64,000 nucleotides of DNA from contig CAJZBQ010000044.1 in the NCBI GenBank assembly GCA_914767885.1, positions 744,001 through 808,000 on the forward strand, in the 5' to 3' direction. This DNA is from Blepharisma stoltei (taxonomy: Eukaryota > Ciliophora > Heterotrichea > Heterotrichida > Blepharismidae). A program made the position numbers and the translations under genes. The number at the start of each line of letters is the position of its first letter. The stretch's first letter is position 1. Under the pieces are notes generated by a model that had not been told where the DNA came from, made no database searches, and worked only from the letters and a program-made list of their open reading frames with translations. Below are positions 9,324 through 20,410 of this stretch, piece by piece.

Positions 9324-12300
9324 TTATCCAATATATCTTAACGAATGGAAAAACCTCATCAAAGCACTAATATTAGCCTCTCTAATCGAGAACCCACCTG
9401 ACCACAACAAGTTGCTAAAAAATCCTACTTTTTCTTCATTTACCTGAGGTAGCACAACATTCACAGTCTGCGTTACTTTTTCTGCTTTCGTTGATACTTC
9501 TTCCTTATTCTCTCTTTCTATTTCTGGGCAGAATATAGCTGCAAACCCAATATAAATCGCTTTTAATTCCTCTGCATATAACCTTAAGTCTCTTTCACAT
9601 TTTTCTTTGGAGAAAGTCAAGGATTTTTTGACTTTGTCTTTTAAGTCTCTTAAGCTTTGGGCCATATTTGAGACCTTGAACTCGTCAACTCGAATTTCTC
9701 CATATAAAAATAAATCTTTTTTAGAGAATTCTAAATAGTCAGAATCAGCTTGTTCAGGCGGCAAAGGCTGTTTTACTATATGTTCAATATCAAGTGGTGA
9801 CGTAATATAGCACAAATACTGCATCTCTTCACCTGTTTCAGTTCTTCTTTTTTCCCAGAAGCCAAGAATAGTCCCTGATGGTAAAATTTCTTCATTAGGA
9901 TTCACTATAGGAGGGCTTGGATCTAGCTGGAATTTGCATTTCATCATATAAGGTTGACATATCAGATTTAAAATCCTATGTAGCTTGTATAGTCGTGTCA
10001 TTCTGAATTCTCTTCCGAAATGGAATAAAGATAAATCTGCACTTTGCTTTATCAAATAAGTTATCAAGTCTATCGCAGTAACTGCAATTTTTTTTTTACT
10101 TTCTTCAAAAAGCCCTGCTGGATATTGTTTTTTCTGCAAATAATCAGATTCAAGAATTTCTTGGGAAATTGTTTTTGGTACTTTATTGATGTCAGAAACA
10201 GGACTTGTCGCGAATTGGCTGAATTGGTGTCTCAAGCTGTCTCTTGCATTATATAAGTCATTTCCAATTTGTAGCGCTTTTATTGCATCTTTAGTGATTT
10301 TATGGACTTTTAGCTGCTCAGCTTTAAGCAGTTCTTCATATGAAGTTTCTTTATTTTCTTCGCCAGGGTTTGGCAGATATTTAAACCCAATTCTTGGCCT
10401 ATATTCTCTTTGTAGTATCAAAATATGGTAAAGTTCATAAAACAGCAAATGAGGAGAAATAAGTAAAGACTCTTTCATTGCTATCTGAATGCTTGACTCT
10501 ATAATTGCTTTCGATTGATCTAATAATGGAAGCCATTCTTCTATTAATTTTCTTGAAAAATTAGGAAGGTGTAGCAGTGTTTTACCTGACCCAAGATCAT
10601 AATCTGGGAACCTATGGGCGATTTTTTTATATTTATGCCGCTCGTTCGCTCTTCCTCTATAGATGTTTTGGAAGTCATTAATTCCTTTAACGAATTGAAG
10701 CCTTAGTAGTTGAGCTTTAAGGTATTTAAGTGTAATAAAATGAGGAGGCGTCAAATGCAGTATTCTTGCTGCAATAACTTCTGCTTGGTCAATAATCTCA
10801 TATTGTTCTTTTAGTTTTTCTTTTTTATAGTCTTCTTGCATTCATGCTTTTACATATGAAATTTCTAATTTCAAAAACTGCTCTAGATTGAGGAGGTATA
10901 TGTTTGGAGGAACTGTCCCATTGATTGCGTCAGCTTCAGCTTGAACGCTTACTAAGTCTTCTTTTGGAGGGGCTTTTTCTACAGGCTGTGCTGCTTTGTT
11001 TTTATCTTTTGGGTCTGGAGCTTTTGCGACTTCTTCTTTTCCTGTTTTGATAATCAGAATTCCATTATTAGCAGCGTCTCTATTGATATCTTGAGATTTA
11101 ATAATTAAATATTGCATCTCAGCACTTTGCTTTGTGGCTGGCTACTTCAAGCACATATTTAATTATATCCGGCAAGGTTTTGCCATCCAAAAATGGACAG
11201 AAATGCTAGGAAAGCAATTCTTGACGTATCAGAGCCTAGCCCAAGTCCGCTTTCAAAGATGGATTTTACCTCATGGGAAAGGGTAGCGCTGAAGTTGAAA
11301 AGAAGTCGCCCAGCAATGTCTGCAGGCAACGACTGTAAAGCCAGGAGTTAAGCTAGGGCAGGTGTTTTCCCTTTTTGCTGAGAGTCGATTAGAAATTTCA
11401 TTTTTTGGGATTTTGTGCGGAAAACAGTTGTTCCCTACCCAGCAGACTCAAGCAAGGCTGCCCACTCAACACTGAACCCAAAACATAAGGAGGAGACACT
11501 GGCACCCCTGGTTGAAGACACTGTCGCAAAGCTGTTGAATCTCCCATATCGGAGATTCTCAGTGATTGCGTCAAAATTATGTCAGCCGTTCTGTTAATAA
11601 GTATTTAAGATATCTTGAGATTTCAAAACAAACCCATTTTTATCCATTAATTTCCATATTTTTTGTCGTGCAAGTGCAATAGCTTCAAAAGCATCAATAA
11701 AGTTCCCTCTTTCTAATAGCAATTCTGAATAATTAGCTAACATCCCCTCTGCGAGCGAACAAAATCATTGGAAAATCCTTTTTTTTGGGCAAAAACCCAA
11801 ACAAAAATTTTTATAAATACATAAAAAAAATAATCCCCATCTTCTAGCGAACAAAATTTTTTATTAGCTCGCGGAGGGGCAAGGCAAAAATAAACTGTGG
11901 ATCAGAATGGACTGATTTTTCTCCTTCGCTACGCATTTTTTCAAAAAATTCTATGCATTTATCCATATTTCCTTGCCTTAGAGAAACATAGGCTTCAATT
12001 TCATAAGAAAACCTTCAGAAGAAAGGCTCAGAAACAGCTTGTGCCTCTTCTCTTAATGATAAAGTATTATTCAATGCTTCATTATATCTGCTTTGCAAAT
12101 ATAGCAGACTGCATAATTTTTCTTTGATTTTAAGCCAAAATAGTGGTCCAGGTGTATTTCTGAATTCCCAGCTCTCTAAAAACTCTTGTAAAGCCCTTTG
12201 TTTTTGTTCTCTATTTGCATCAATAATCGGTGTGGCTTCTCTTCCTCCTTTTTTAGCTGGCTCTTTTTTCTCTTCAACTTTTTCAATTGGGGCAAAAGCT

Positions 12301-15300
12301 TGTTCAGCTCCTAGTTCCACTAATAATTTCCCTTGTGAAAATCCTTGCAAATTTATAAAGCTTTGTCTGGCAACTCTTATAGCAGCTGTTAAATCGCCTT
12401 GGGCTTGTTTTATTTCTACTAGACTTAGCCTAATTCTTCCAATCAATTCTAGCCTTTTCACCTTTCTTTCTCCATCACTCAGGCTTTCATCATTTCTAAA
12501 GAAATTCTGCACAATTTGTTCTTTCATAGGGACATCATTTATTTCAATGCCCCCAGCTCGTGCTTTAATAAATTCTTCAATATTCCCATTTTCCTCTTCA
12601 AATTGTGATTTTATTCTTGCTAACTCATCTTCAAATGATAAATTTTTCAACAAATATCTCAAAGATTTTTCTATTTCAGTAAAAATTCCATTTCTGAGCC
12701 CTTCCGAAGCTGGGTTATCAATATTTTCAGATTTTGCTAAAGATAGAAGTAAAAGACTTTTAGCGTAAACTGTTAAGTTGTAGACAAATAGAGAAGCTTC
12801 ATTCATAAGTGCGGGAGGAACGTCTAATTTCATGAGAGCTTGGATTATTTCTTGGTTTTGCTGGGCTTCTGGGGGTAAATTCATATTGTATTTCATTTTT
12901 GGCTTATAATAATGGTGCTCTTTGTCTCGAAGCAGATGCTTTCTAATTCCAGGTTTCGGGAGGTCTTTCATAGCGATTATTTTTTGCAGAATATTAAGTG
13001 AGTATTCAGGATATCCTAATTGCGCCAATGCAACTACTTTTCAAGACCGGGATTTCAAGGCCATAGCTGAGTTCCACAGATAGTCAACACCTACATATTC
13101 TAAAAATGATAGCAATGGTATCGCATCTGCAAAAAATCCTCTGTCAATTAAAGCAACTGATATATAATCCAAAGCTAAGCCAAGCTCGCCTAAGCTGATT
13201 TCTTGGCTTACTTCAAATAAATTAAGGTTCGGCGCAAGATCTCGCATACGATAAAGCGAGTGTTGAATAGGGTGCTGCGGATGTGGTAAACTCAGCCTAT
13301 ATATTGATGAAAATAACAGTCTTGCTAATAGCACACAGTCCAGCTGCATTTTCATATTTTTACTTTCATATTGAGTGCTTGCTAGCTTCCACAGTACGAT
13401 TCCTGCCAATAAGCATTCTTTTACTCCATATTTATCAGCTAAATTTTCTTCAGTTCTCCACTCATTGTCGTCTGATAAAGAAAAGACCTTTCTGAAGTTT
13501 TGGACTATATAGAGGCTTTGGAATACAGTATCTACTGAGTCATTTCAGGAAGTTTCAGCTTCTTCTAAAATCCCTTCACTAAAGCATAAGTTCCCTAGCT
13601 CATTTAATGCTTGGGCTAATAGCCATTTTTCTTGCCTTTTACGAAGTAGCTCTACAGTCTTTCTATAGCTGCTTAGTACCATATTAGCAAATACTTTATG
13701 AGCTCTTTTTTTTACTTTTAACGCAGGATCGCTTGAATCCTGCTGCAGATTTCTCGCTTCATTCCCATACTGCTCTAGTAATTTTCTGCTCTGCATTAAG
13801 CTTTCTTCAGCATTACTAGCTCCTTTTTTAAGCTGCTCCAGCTCTGCTTCACTTTCATTTAATTTTCCTAACAAAATTATTTCTTTTGCTCTTTTCCTTT
13901 CAATTTTTTCAATAATTTCTTTACAATCTCTTTCAAATTCAATCTGCTCCTGTGGGATTTCTCCAGTAATTAGCGCTTGCCTTGATTTTCTCCTTTTGCT
14001 TGTAAGTTTCCAATTTTCGTATTTTTCTTTTCTTTCTTCCAGCTCTTTTTCTCTTTGTTCTCTTCCCTGTTTAGCTCTTTCATATAGAGCTCTTTCTGCG
14101 TAGATTTTGAATGGCAAAACAGGTCCAGCGAAATAATGCTGGGTTACTAAGTTCATGGAAAAACAAATGTATTGGAGATATTCCCATTTTTCTGCAACTA
14201 GTAGACATTGTATAGCAAATCCGACGATATTTGAGTATAAATGAATGTCCACGTCTTGGCGGGCTAAAAACCAAGCCACTTCGCTTTCTTCTTCAAATGC
14301 AGAAAAATTAGTGAGAGAGCCAGTTTGTTGTGGAGGCTTTGTTTCTGCTGCAAAACTTACAACTCTTGGTTTTTCGTTTTCTGCCTGTTTTTCTTTTTTC
14401 GATACCAAAAGTAGCAATAAATCTTCAGCAATGCAGGCTATATATTTTCACGATTGATTTTGTGCCATACTTTCTGGAGTCGTTAATGAGCTATTTAATA
14501 CATTTCAAAGCGCTTTGGCGATATTTTCTAATTGTTTCCACGCTTTGCAGCTTGCTGCACAGTTAGAAGCTTTCATTAACGTCAATAAAACAGCTTCAAT
14601 ATTTTCGCCCTCTCTTGAATCTTCTTTTATAAGGCTCCCTACGTCCATAAATTTAATAAAAAATGATCCTTTAGACTCCTCAAATTTTCTGGAATTTTTC
14701 TTGATGAATTGTAAAGAGCTTTGCAATAAAAACCATTCAGAAGTCCATAAGGTTAATTCTAGATTGGTAAAAGAATGCTCAGGAGTAGGTGCCAAATACT
14801 CATCATCTGAGCCAGCTGTATCTTGTGAGCGGTTCGGTGGGCAGTCATGTTCTAAATTTGACAAAGAAATTGCTATTTTTTCTTCTAGTGGTGGCAATGC
14901 TGGGACCACAACTTGTGAGGAATTTAAAATGATGGTATCAATTACTGCACCTTTATCAATCATTGACCATAAACATTTACACATAAATTCAAGGTATCGA
15001 GGGTTATCTTTCATTGTATTGAGTTTGGCAAAGCCTGAGTCTGGGGCTGATTTAATCCCATTCCAAAACTCACTTAAATCGTCTATGATTTTTCGCTGGG
15101 CTTGTTTTGCTTCTTCAGGGGCTGTGATCGCGAGTAATGATTCTTTCATTTTGTCGTTAAGACCTTTGCTTATTTCTTGAAGCTCGATGTGCTGAAGCGT
15201 TATTTCGTATAATGATATAAATTCTTTTTCTTTAAGAGAAATCAGCTGAGGCTGGTCTGGCTGCTGTTGTTCGTATTTAAATATAGGAAGCTTTGTATTC

Positions 15301-18300
15301 ATTGTAAGTGTCAGTTTTGGCTCATTTGAGCTTAAAAATGATTTTATATATAAGTTGGAAAAAACACAGGAAATTTTTCTGAAGGAAGAGTCCCATAAGT
15401 CATTAGGGACTTGCTGCAAACTAATATAGATTTTTGATAATAAGTGAAGCATTGTGCTGGAAGACCCTTCTAAGAAAAATTGCTGGTTTATTGTATTTAG
15501 AATTTCATGAAGAGTTTTCTTGATATTTAGAGACTGGTGAGTAATTATTGATAAATCTAACGCTAGCACCAATAAATTCGCTAATTTATGTTCTCGCTGC
15601 TGTCTATCTAGAATCATGATAGGCTTGTATGCAGGATTTCTAAGCAGTTTATTTCTTTCTTTTTGCTGATCTGACCTAATCAAGCATTCCACATATATCA
15701 AAATTGCCTTGCTTAGGTGTCTCAGCTCAGGATAAGACGAAGAATAAATTTTCTTCATATTCAGCCTTGACTGTAACAAATTAACCGCAAAATTTGGTTC
15801 TAAATAATGAGCAAGCACTTTTTCAATGGCTTGAAAAGAAATATACAAGTGCCCAAGCTCGAAGGCAGTTTCAGCTAAATAGCTCCACAATAAAGGTATC
15901 GGTAACGGAAAAAGAGTAACCACAGATTCACAAGTTTCTCCAATTCCTCCTATACATTCCCCTTCTTCTGTATATGCTGCTGCAGCAAAATGATAAGCCT
16001 CAAACGGTGTAAGCCCAGAAATGACCAAAACATTGTCAAATTCTTGCTTTACATTTAACCCTTCATAATCATAATTTGTTAGCGACACATTTGTCCCTGT
16101 TTTGGCTTCCTTTCCGAATAACGCCAAACTATTAACTGTTTTTACATTAAATTTATCAACAATTTTTGGCTTAAAAAATGGCAGTTTTACTGCAATAGAA
16201 GTTGGAGTGCGGGCAATTACAGTAGGCTTAGGTGGAGCTAATAAAGGTTTTGCTAAAGAATTATCAGCTAGATGCTTAAATGGGTAATAATTCAAATGGT
16301 TGTCCCCAGTTTGGCTGTTAAAAAGCTTGGCTGCCTCTACTTGTGGAGCATTTTCTGTAGCAATTTTTCCCATGTCTTTTTCCATTTTTTCGCAATTTTC
16401 GAGAAATTCCATTGCGTCTTTTAGGATAGATTTTTGTTCTTGGGAGTTTGTGCGGAATTTTGACATGTTGAGGTATAGTAAAGCTTGCTGGTATGGGTTC
16501 TTGGCATTATCAGAAATTAAAATCTTTTCTGTATGTGAAGGAGTCGCTTTCTTTGGGGGGAGTTTTCCTGATTCTTGTAAAGCTTGCTGGAGCTCTTGTG
16601 TGTCTTTTCTTATTTTTGTAGCTGTTTTTCCTTTGCTTAAACTTAATTTCGCTGTAATTCCTGCACTCAGCCCTTTAGTTGATAATGGTTTTAAGCTTTT
16701 TGATGTAAAAGTTTGGCTCACAACTGTAAGATCAGAAGTTTTGCTTTTATCAAGCTGAAGTTCACACCTATAAAGACTCGCCAAAGCTTCAGTGTGCAGA
16801 TTAAACAGAATAATTTCATTTTCCGGGATCTGCACCATTTTATTAAACTGGCTGCTTTCTTCAACATTTTTTTCATTTTCTTTTATTTTTGTCAAAACTT
16901 CCCATTCCTCTTCTGCATATTCTTCTTCGTCTAATTCACGCTTCCTTACAGCGCTCCTTAAAGATCCTGCTACCCAGTGTTCCCATTGAATGCAGCTGCT
17001 TTTCATATCCATTCTGATATTTTTAACAGTCTCCAAGTCACAAGATATGCAAGAAGCTAAATCTTTGTCTAGGGCTGATCTTACACCTCTTTTCATTATA
17101 TGTTCTCTGGCGTCTGAAGCTTGTGACACTACAATTCTCAGTGTTTGGACGCCATATCGTAAATTTCCTGACTCTTCTTGTAGCTGAGCAAGGTTTAGCC
17201 CTATATTTAGTAACGTAATAGGGTCTTGAAGATCTACACGAGATGTGAAAACTCTAAATAATACTTCTAAAGCTTGCTCAAAAGCTGGCCTAACCTCATT
17301 CCACCTCTGCATCACTGGGTCTTCTATTTCTCCTTGTCTGTATCTTTCAAAAGCAATCTCTTTTGCTTTTAATACAGGGTTTACAAAATTATCCCAAATT
17401 TTAAGGCAGACATCTAGCAATATGTCAGGTGAGCATTTAGAAAAATAATCCCCTGATGGACCAATGATGGCGTCTCCCATCTCTCTAGAAAAGTTATCTA
17501 GTAAGTTAACATCCCAATTCAAGCTTAAATGCTTATCTACAAGAGGAATTCTATCAGGCTCAATTGTGTCTTTGTTTTGTTCTAGCGCTCTAAGGGTATG
17601 CAAAACTCTATAATCCCTTTGCAGAGAGTGGACTTTTTCTTCAGTCCTATAGCAAATGTAAACATAAGTGTTATTTGGAACTCTTTCTTGGTCTTCAGGA
17701 GTTTGCCTTAAATCAATAGGGATTTTGATGTATCCTTCAGGAGGGGTGACGTCTGGATGTTTAGAAATTATGGCTTGGACATCAATAATTCGCTTTAAAA
17801 TCATTTCTTCGTTTTCTGGCTTGAACTTGCTGACTACCATATATGGAACTTTTATAGTTGACTTATTGTATTGCTCAATAGGGATAGATACAGCTTTGTC
17901 GCCTGGGTTTATATTAGGCCCTGATCTTTCGTCAGCCATTTTTATTTCAATAGAAATCAGCGCGTCGTCTTCTGTTTCTTGTTTTTTCTGCACTAAATAC
18001 ACATAAGAATGGTCAATTTTTACAGTTGGCAGCTCTGGAGGTGGCTCAATCACATTTTTCTGCTGTGGGGCAGCTGCACCTTTACCTCTGGATTTTGGTG
18101 GCTCTTGTTTTTTCTCTTCCTTTTTATTTTCTTCCTTTCCTTTTTCCACTTGTTCTCTGACCCCCAGTCTAACCATTTCTTGCTTTAAATGGGCAATATT
18201 AAGATCCACATCAATTTTCTCAAAAGTTTTAGGGATTTTGCTGTCTGGCAATGCTGAATAGATCACATCTAAATCTTTCACTAGTGGTGCCTCTATTCTT

Positions 18301-19352
18301 CTATGTAAAAGTCTTATATCAGCCCACTCAGACAAATTATAAAACCAGTCCCAAAGTCTGCAATCATAAGCATGCTTTAGCAATTCTATATGAATTTCTA
18401 ATGGAGCTGCTTGTGAAGCTTTTTTCCATACAGTTTCTTTAGTCATTAATGCATCAGCTTGTCTATTTGTAGCAAGCAAGGACTCCCTTGTGTGCTCAAG
18501 TGCAGGGTTTGCAGTAGTTTCTAATAGTCTGGTATCTCTTCCTTTTTTTTCGTAAATTTCCTTTAAAGCTTTTGCTACAACTTGTATGTCTTGCTGAACT
18601 AAATCAATTGCATAAGTAGTTATCAATGATTTCCAAGCAATTTTTTGCCCAGATTGCAAGGCAATTCTTGACTGGTCTGGCTTTACTAAATTTAAGCATT
18701 TTAATGCACATGCAATTTTTGATGGCTTTGCAGGAAATTCTTCTAGTCGCTTTTTTCATTGATCTGGGGTTAAAGTACCTAATAAGAGGCCATATTTCAT
18801 GTCAAGAGATTTTACATGCTCTATTGCGGACACTAGGGCTTGCTTTATGACGTCTGGGACTGGGTTTTCTACTTCTTCGATTTCTTTTAGCTGCTGGACT
18901 TGCTTGCTAGCGTGAATTATAACTTTGCTGGCTGCTTTAAAAGCTCCAAGCTGTTCATATACTTCTGCAAGCTCTGTATATAAAGTAATTCTCCAGGGCA
19001 AGTGCTTAATTGAAGTAAGGATGATATTACTTTCCATTGTTACCATGCAGAATGCTAAATATTTCGTTGTATCTCGTGCATATTGGCTTTTACGGAGAAG
19101 CCTGCACCATTTAAAGATTTGATGAGTGCCATTTAGCATTGCCCAGTAGGAAGTTTCTTTGGTGTTTTCTGGCATTTTCAAGATTTTTTCAATTGAGATT
19201 TTGATTCGTTCCATTGCTTGTACCACTGAAGAAGCGGTGTCAGGCCTTTCTACGAATTTATCTTTTTTTAATAAATTTTCTAGCCAAGCAGAACTTTTAG
19301 AAATTTCTTGATCAAGCTCGGTTGATGCGGGAACGTAAACTTCACTCTCCAT
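9324..19352 (-). CDS. CFAP54: CFAP54, ciliary central-apparatus protein, with two germline insertions
   Basis: Minus strand from ATG 19352 to TAA 9326-9324. After removing 524 bp (SINE) and 157 bp (MITE) the gene is one frame of 3115 codons, close to the usual length of about 3,000 aa. CFAP54 is a core subunit of the C1d projection of the axonemal central pair, with CFAP46, CFAP74 and CFAP221. Near residues 75-150 the stretch SYWAMLNGTHQIFKW...TKYLAFCMVTMESNI...HLPWRITLYTELAEVY matches the conserved N-terminal block. A fibronectin-III-like domain starts near residue 1040 (APPKPTVIARTPTSIAVKLP...GLTPFEAYHFAAAAY...GGIGET). The rest is helical, with TPR-like pairs and KKEEKK linkers. Several in-frame UGA codons (TPDQWKK, KALWNVL, RSWKVVA, KAWMQED) encode Trp. 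No introns. Ciliary role fits the organism. Confidence 0.9.
11100..11608 (+). mobile_element. SINE-like retroposon (family A) in CFAP54
   Basis: Flanked by 15-bp duplications GATATCTTGAGATTT (11085-11099 and 11609-11623). The 5' edge reads ATTAAATATTGC and the 3' edge has an AT-rich TAATAAGTATTTA tail. The interior shares long stretches with the copy at 20810-21456, for example AGCACATATTTAATTATATC and GCCCACTCAACA. No ORF is conserved, so it is non-autonomous. The duplication contains a TA (GATATC), so TA-to-TA removal of 524 bp rejoins VLKSQDI-NRDAANN. Confidence 0.85.
11734..11890. mobile_element. Short pogo-type MITE-IES in CFAP54 (157 bp)
   Basis: Ends CCCCTCTGCGAGCGAACAAAA and, inverted, GCTCGCGGAGGGGC, with the AAAATCATTGGAAAATCC subterminal block of the family. 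The 157-bp span between TAs at 11734 and 11891 is the one that joins SDPQF-NYSELLLERG in frame; the alternative TA pair (153 bp) does not. Confidence 0.8.
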
Positions 19353-19582
19353 TTAAAACTTTATAACTGTTGGGAAATTATATATAACTATAATAAATTT
19401 ATTAAATGCAATTGATAATTTGTAAATTTATTTAAATTTTCTCCTAATTTTAATTAAATTTATGTAAAATAATTATAAGGAAGCATCGCTATAAAATGAC
19501 TCATGTTCATGAGAAAAATTTAAAAATTCTTCTAGTAATTTCATATGATTTTTTAAATTGTGAATTAATTATATTTTTTATT
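19353..19582. other. Divergent intergenic region between CFAP54 and the PLAC8-type gene
   Basis: Very AT-rich, about 230 bp, presumably the shared promoter region of two divergent genes. No recognisable motif. Confidence 0.4.
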
Positions 19583-20038
19583 ATGACTGATACTTGGCGA
19601 GTGAAGCTCACTCAGTGTAATCAAGCCATGCCTCAATGCCTTATATCCTGTTTTCTGGGATGCATAGGGATAGCTATTGTGCAAGTTCAAGCCTTCAACA
19701 AAATAGATAAACCCACTACGATGCCATGTATCTGTGCATTGGCTTGCTGCTGCTTTGGAACTGGCTACAACCGTAAAAAGCTAAGGCATCACTATAAGAT
19801 CAAAGGAAGCTATTTTATAGATTGTATCCTCTATGCTCTTCCTATTTATTCTTGTTTAGCTGCCCAAGAATATGCTGAAGTTATTAAGCGAAAAGAAATT
19901 AGAATAGAGTCAGAACCAGTAGTAAAATTTATGATCCCACCGATGCTTTCTCCTGAACCTCAACCTAATCCTCCTTATGACAGAAAGTCAGAAGCAGATT
20001 CTGATCAAAAATCGTCAGTTTCAATAACTTCCCTTTAA
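19583..20038 (+). CDS. PLAC8-family cysteine-rich membrane-associated protein
   Basis: Start taken at the ATG at 19583 (MTDTWRVKLTQC); an in-frame ATG at 19496 exists but precedes low-quality hydrophobic sequence. About 151 aa. The core has the PLAC8 pattern: MPQCLISCFLGCIGIAIVQ, a CICALACCCFGTGYNRKKLRHHYKIKG block with adjacent cysteines, then YFIDCILYALPIYSCLAAQEYAEV, where the family usually has DC...C.CALCQEY. A charged, proline-rich C-terminal tail follows. Family members sit at membranes and are linked to cell-size control and to metal or calcium handling; which applies here cannot be read from sequence. No interruption seen. Confidence 0.8.
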   Translation: MTDTWRVKLTQCNQAMPQCLISCFLGCIGIAIVQVQAFNKIDKPTTMPCICALACCCFGTGYNRKKLRHHYKIKGSYFIDCILYALPIYSCLAAQEYAEVIKRKEIRIESEPVVKFMIPPMLSPEPQPNPPYDRKSEADSDQKSSVSITSL

Positions 20039-20317
20039 AAATAAAAAAAATTTGTAAGGTTCCGTTTTTGGTTGAATTAACACTTTAAGCTAAAGTAAAG
20101 TTTTATATTTTATATGTAAAATAATAATGTATATCTTAATACTCAATATCAAAAAACAAAAGATTGCATATAGCTGAATCTATTTTAAATTAGGGCTCGG
20201 CTGAACACTATTTTAACAAATTAGAAATAAATTTTTGGAAAAAATATTTAATAAATTAACCACTTTTTAAGTTTAAATTGGAACTAATTATTTTGGGGTA
20301 GAGTAAGTGATATTAGC
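20039..20317. other. AT-rich spacer with a possible degenerate MITE end
   Basis: The stretch GGGGTAGAGTAAG at about 20295-20307 looks like the right tip of the MITE family (GGGGGGAGTAAG) and lies immediately upstream of the open frame of the oxysterol-binding-protein gene. A matching left end is not clear. The true start of that gene may lie in or beyond this stretch. Confidence 0.35.
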
Positions 20318-20410
20318 TTGTCAGGAAATGTCAATGAAGAAGTGGAAGTCCAAATAATTTCTCCCAAAGAGCACACTTTTGCTGATAATGACCCTCTCGC
20401 TTATATTGAA

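Noticed and set aside
11738-11890. 153-bp version of the CFAP54 MITE-IES
   Set aside because: Frame arithmetic fails: downstream CFAP54 would be out of frame. The 157-bp span using the next TA restores it.
12124-18850. Many plus-strand ORFs opposite CFAP54
   Set aside because: They are phenylalanine/serine-rich mirror frames of a Lys/Glu-rich coding strand, the usual antisense shadow.
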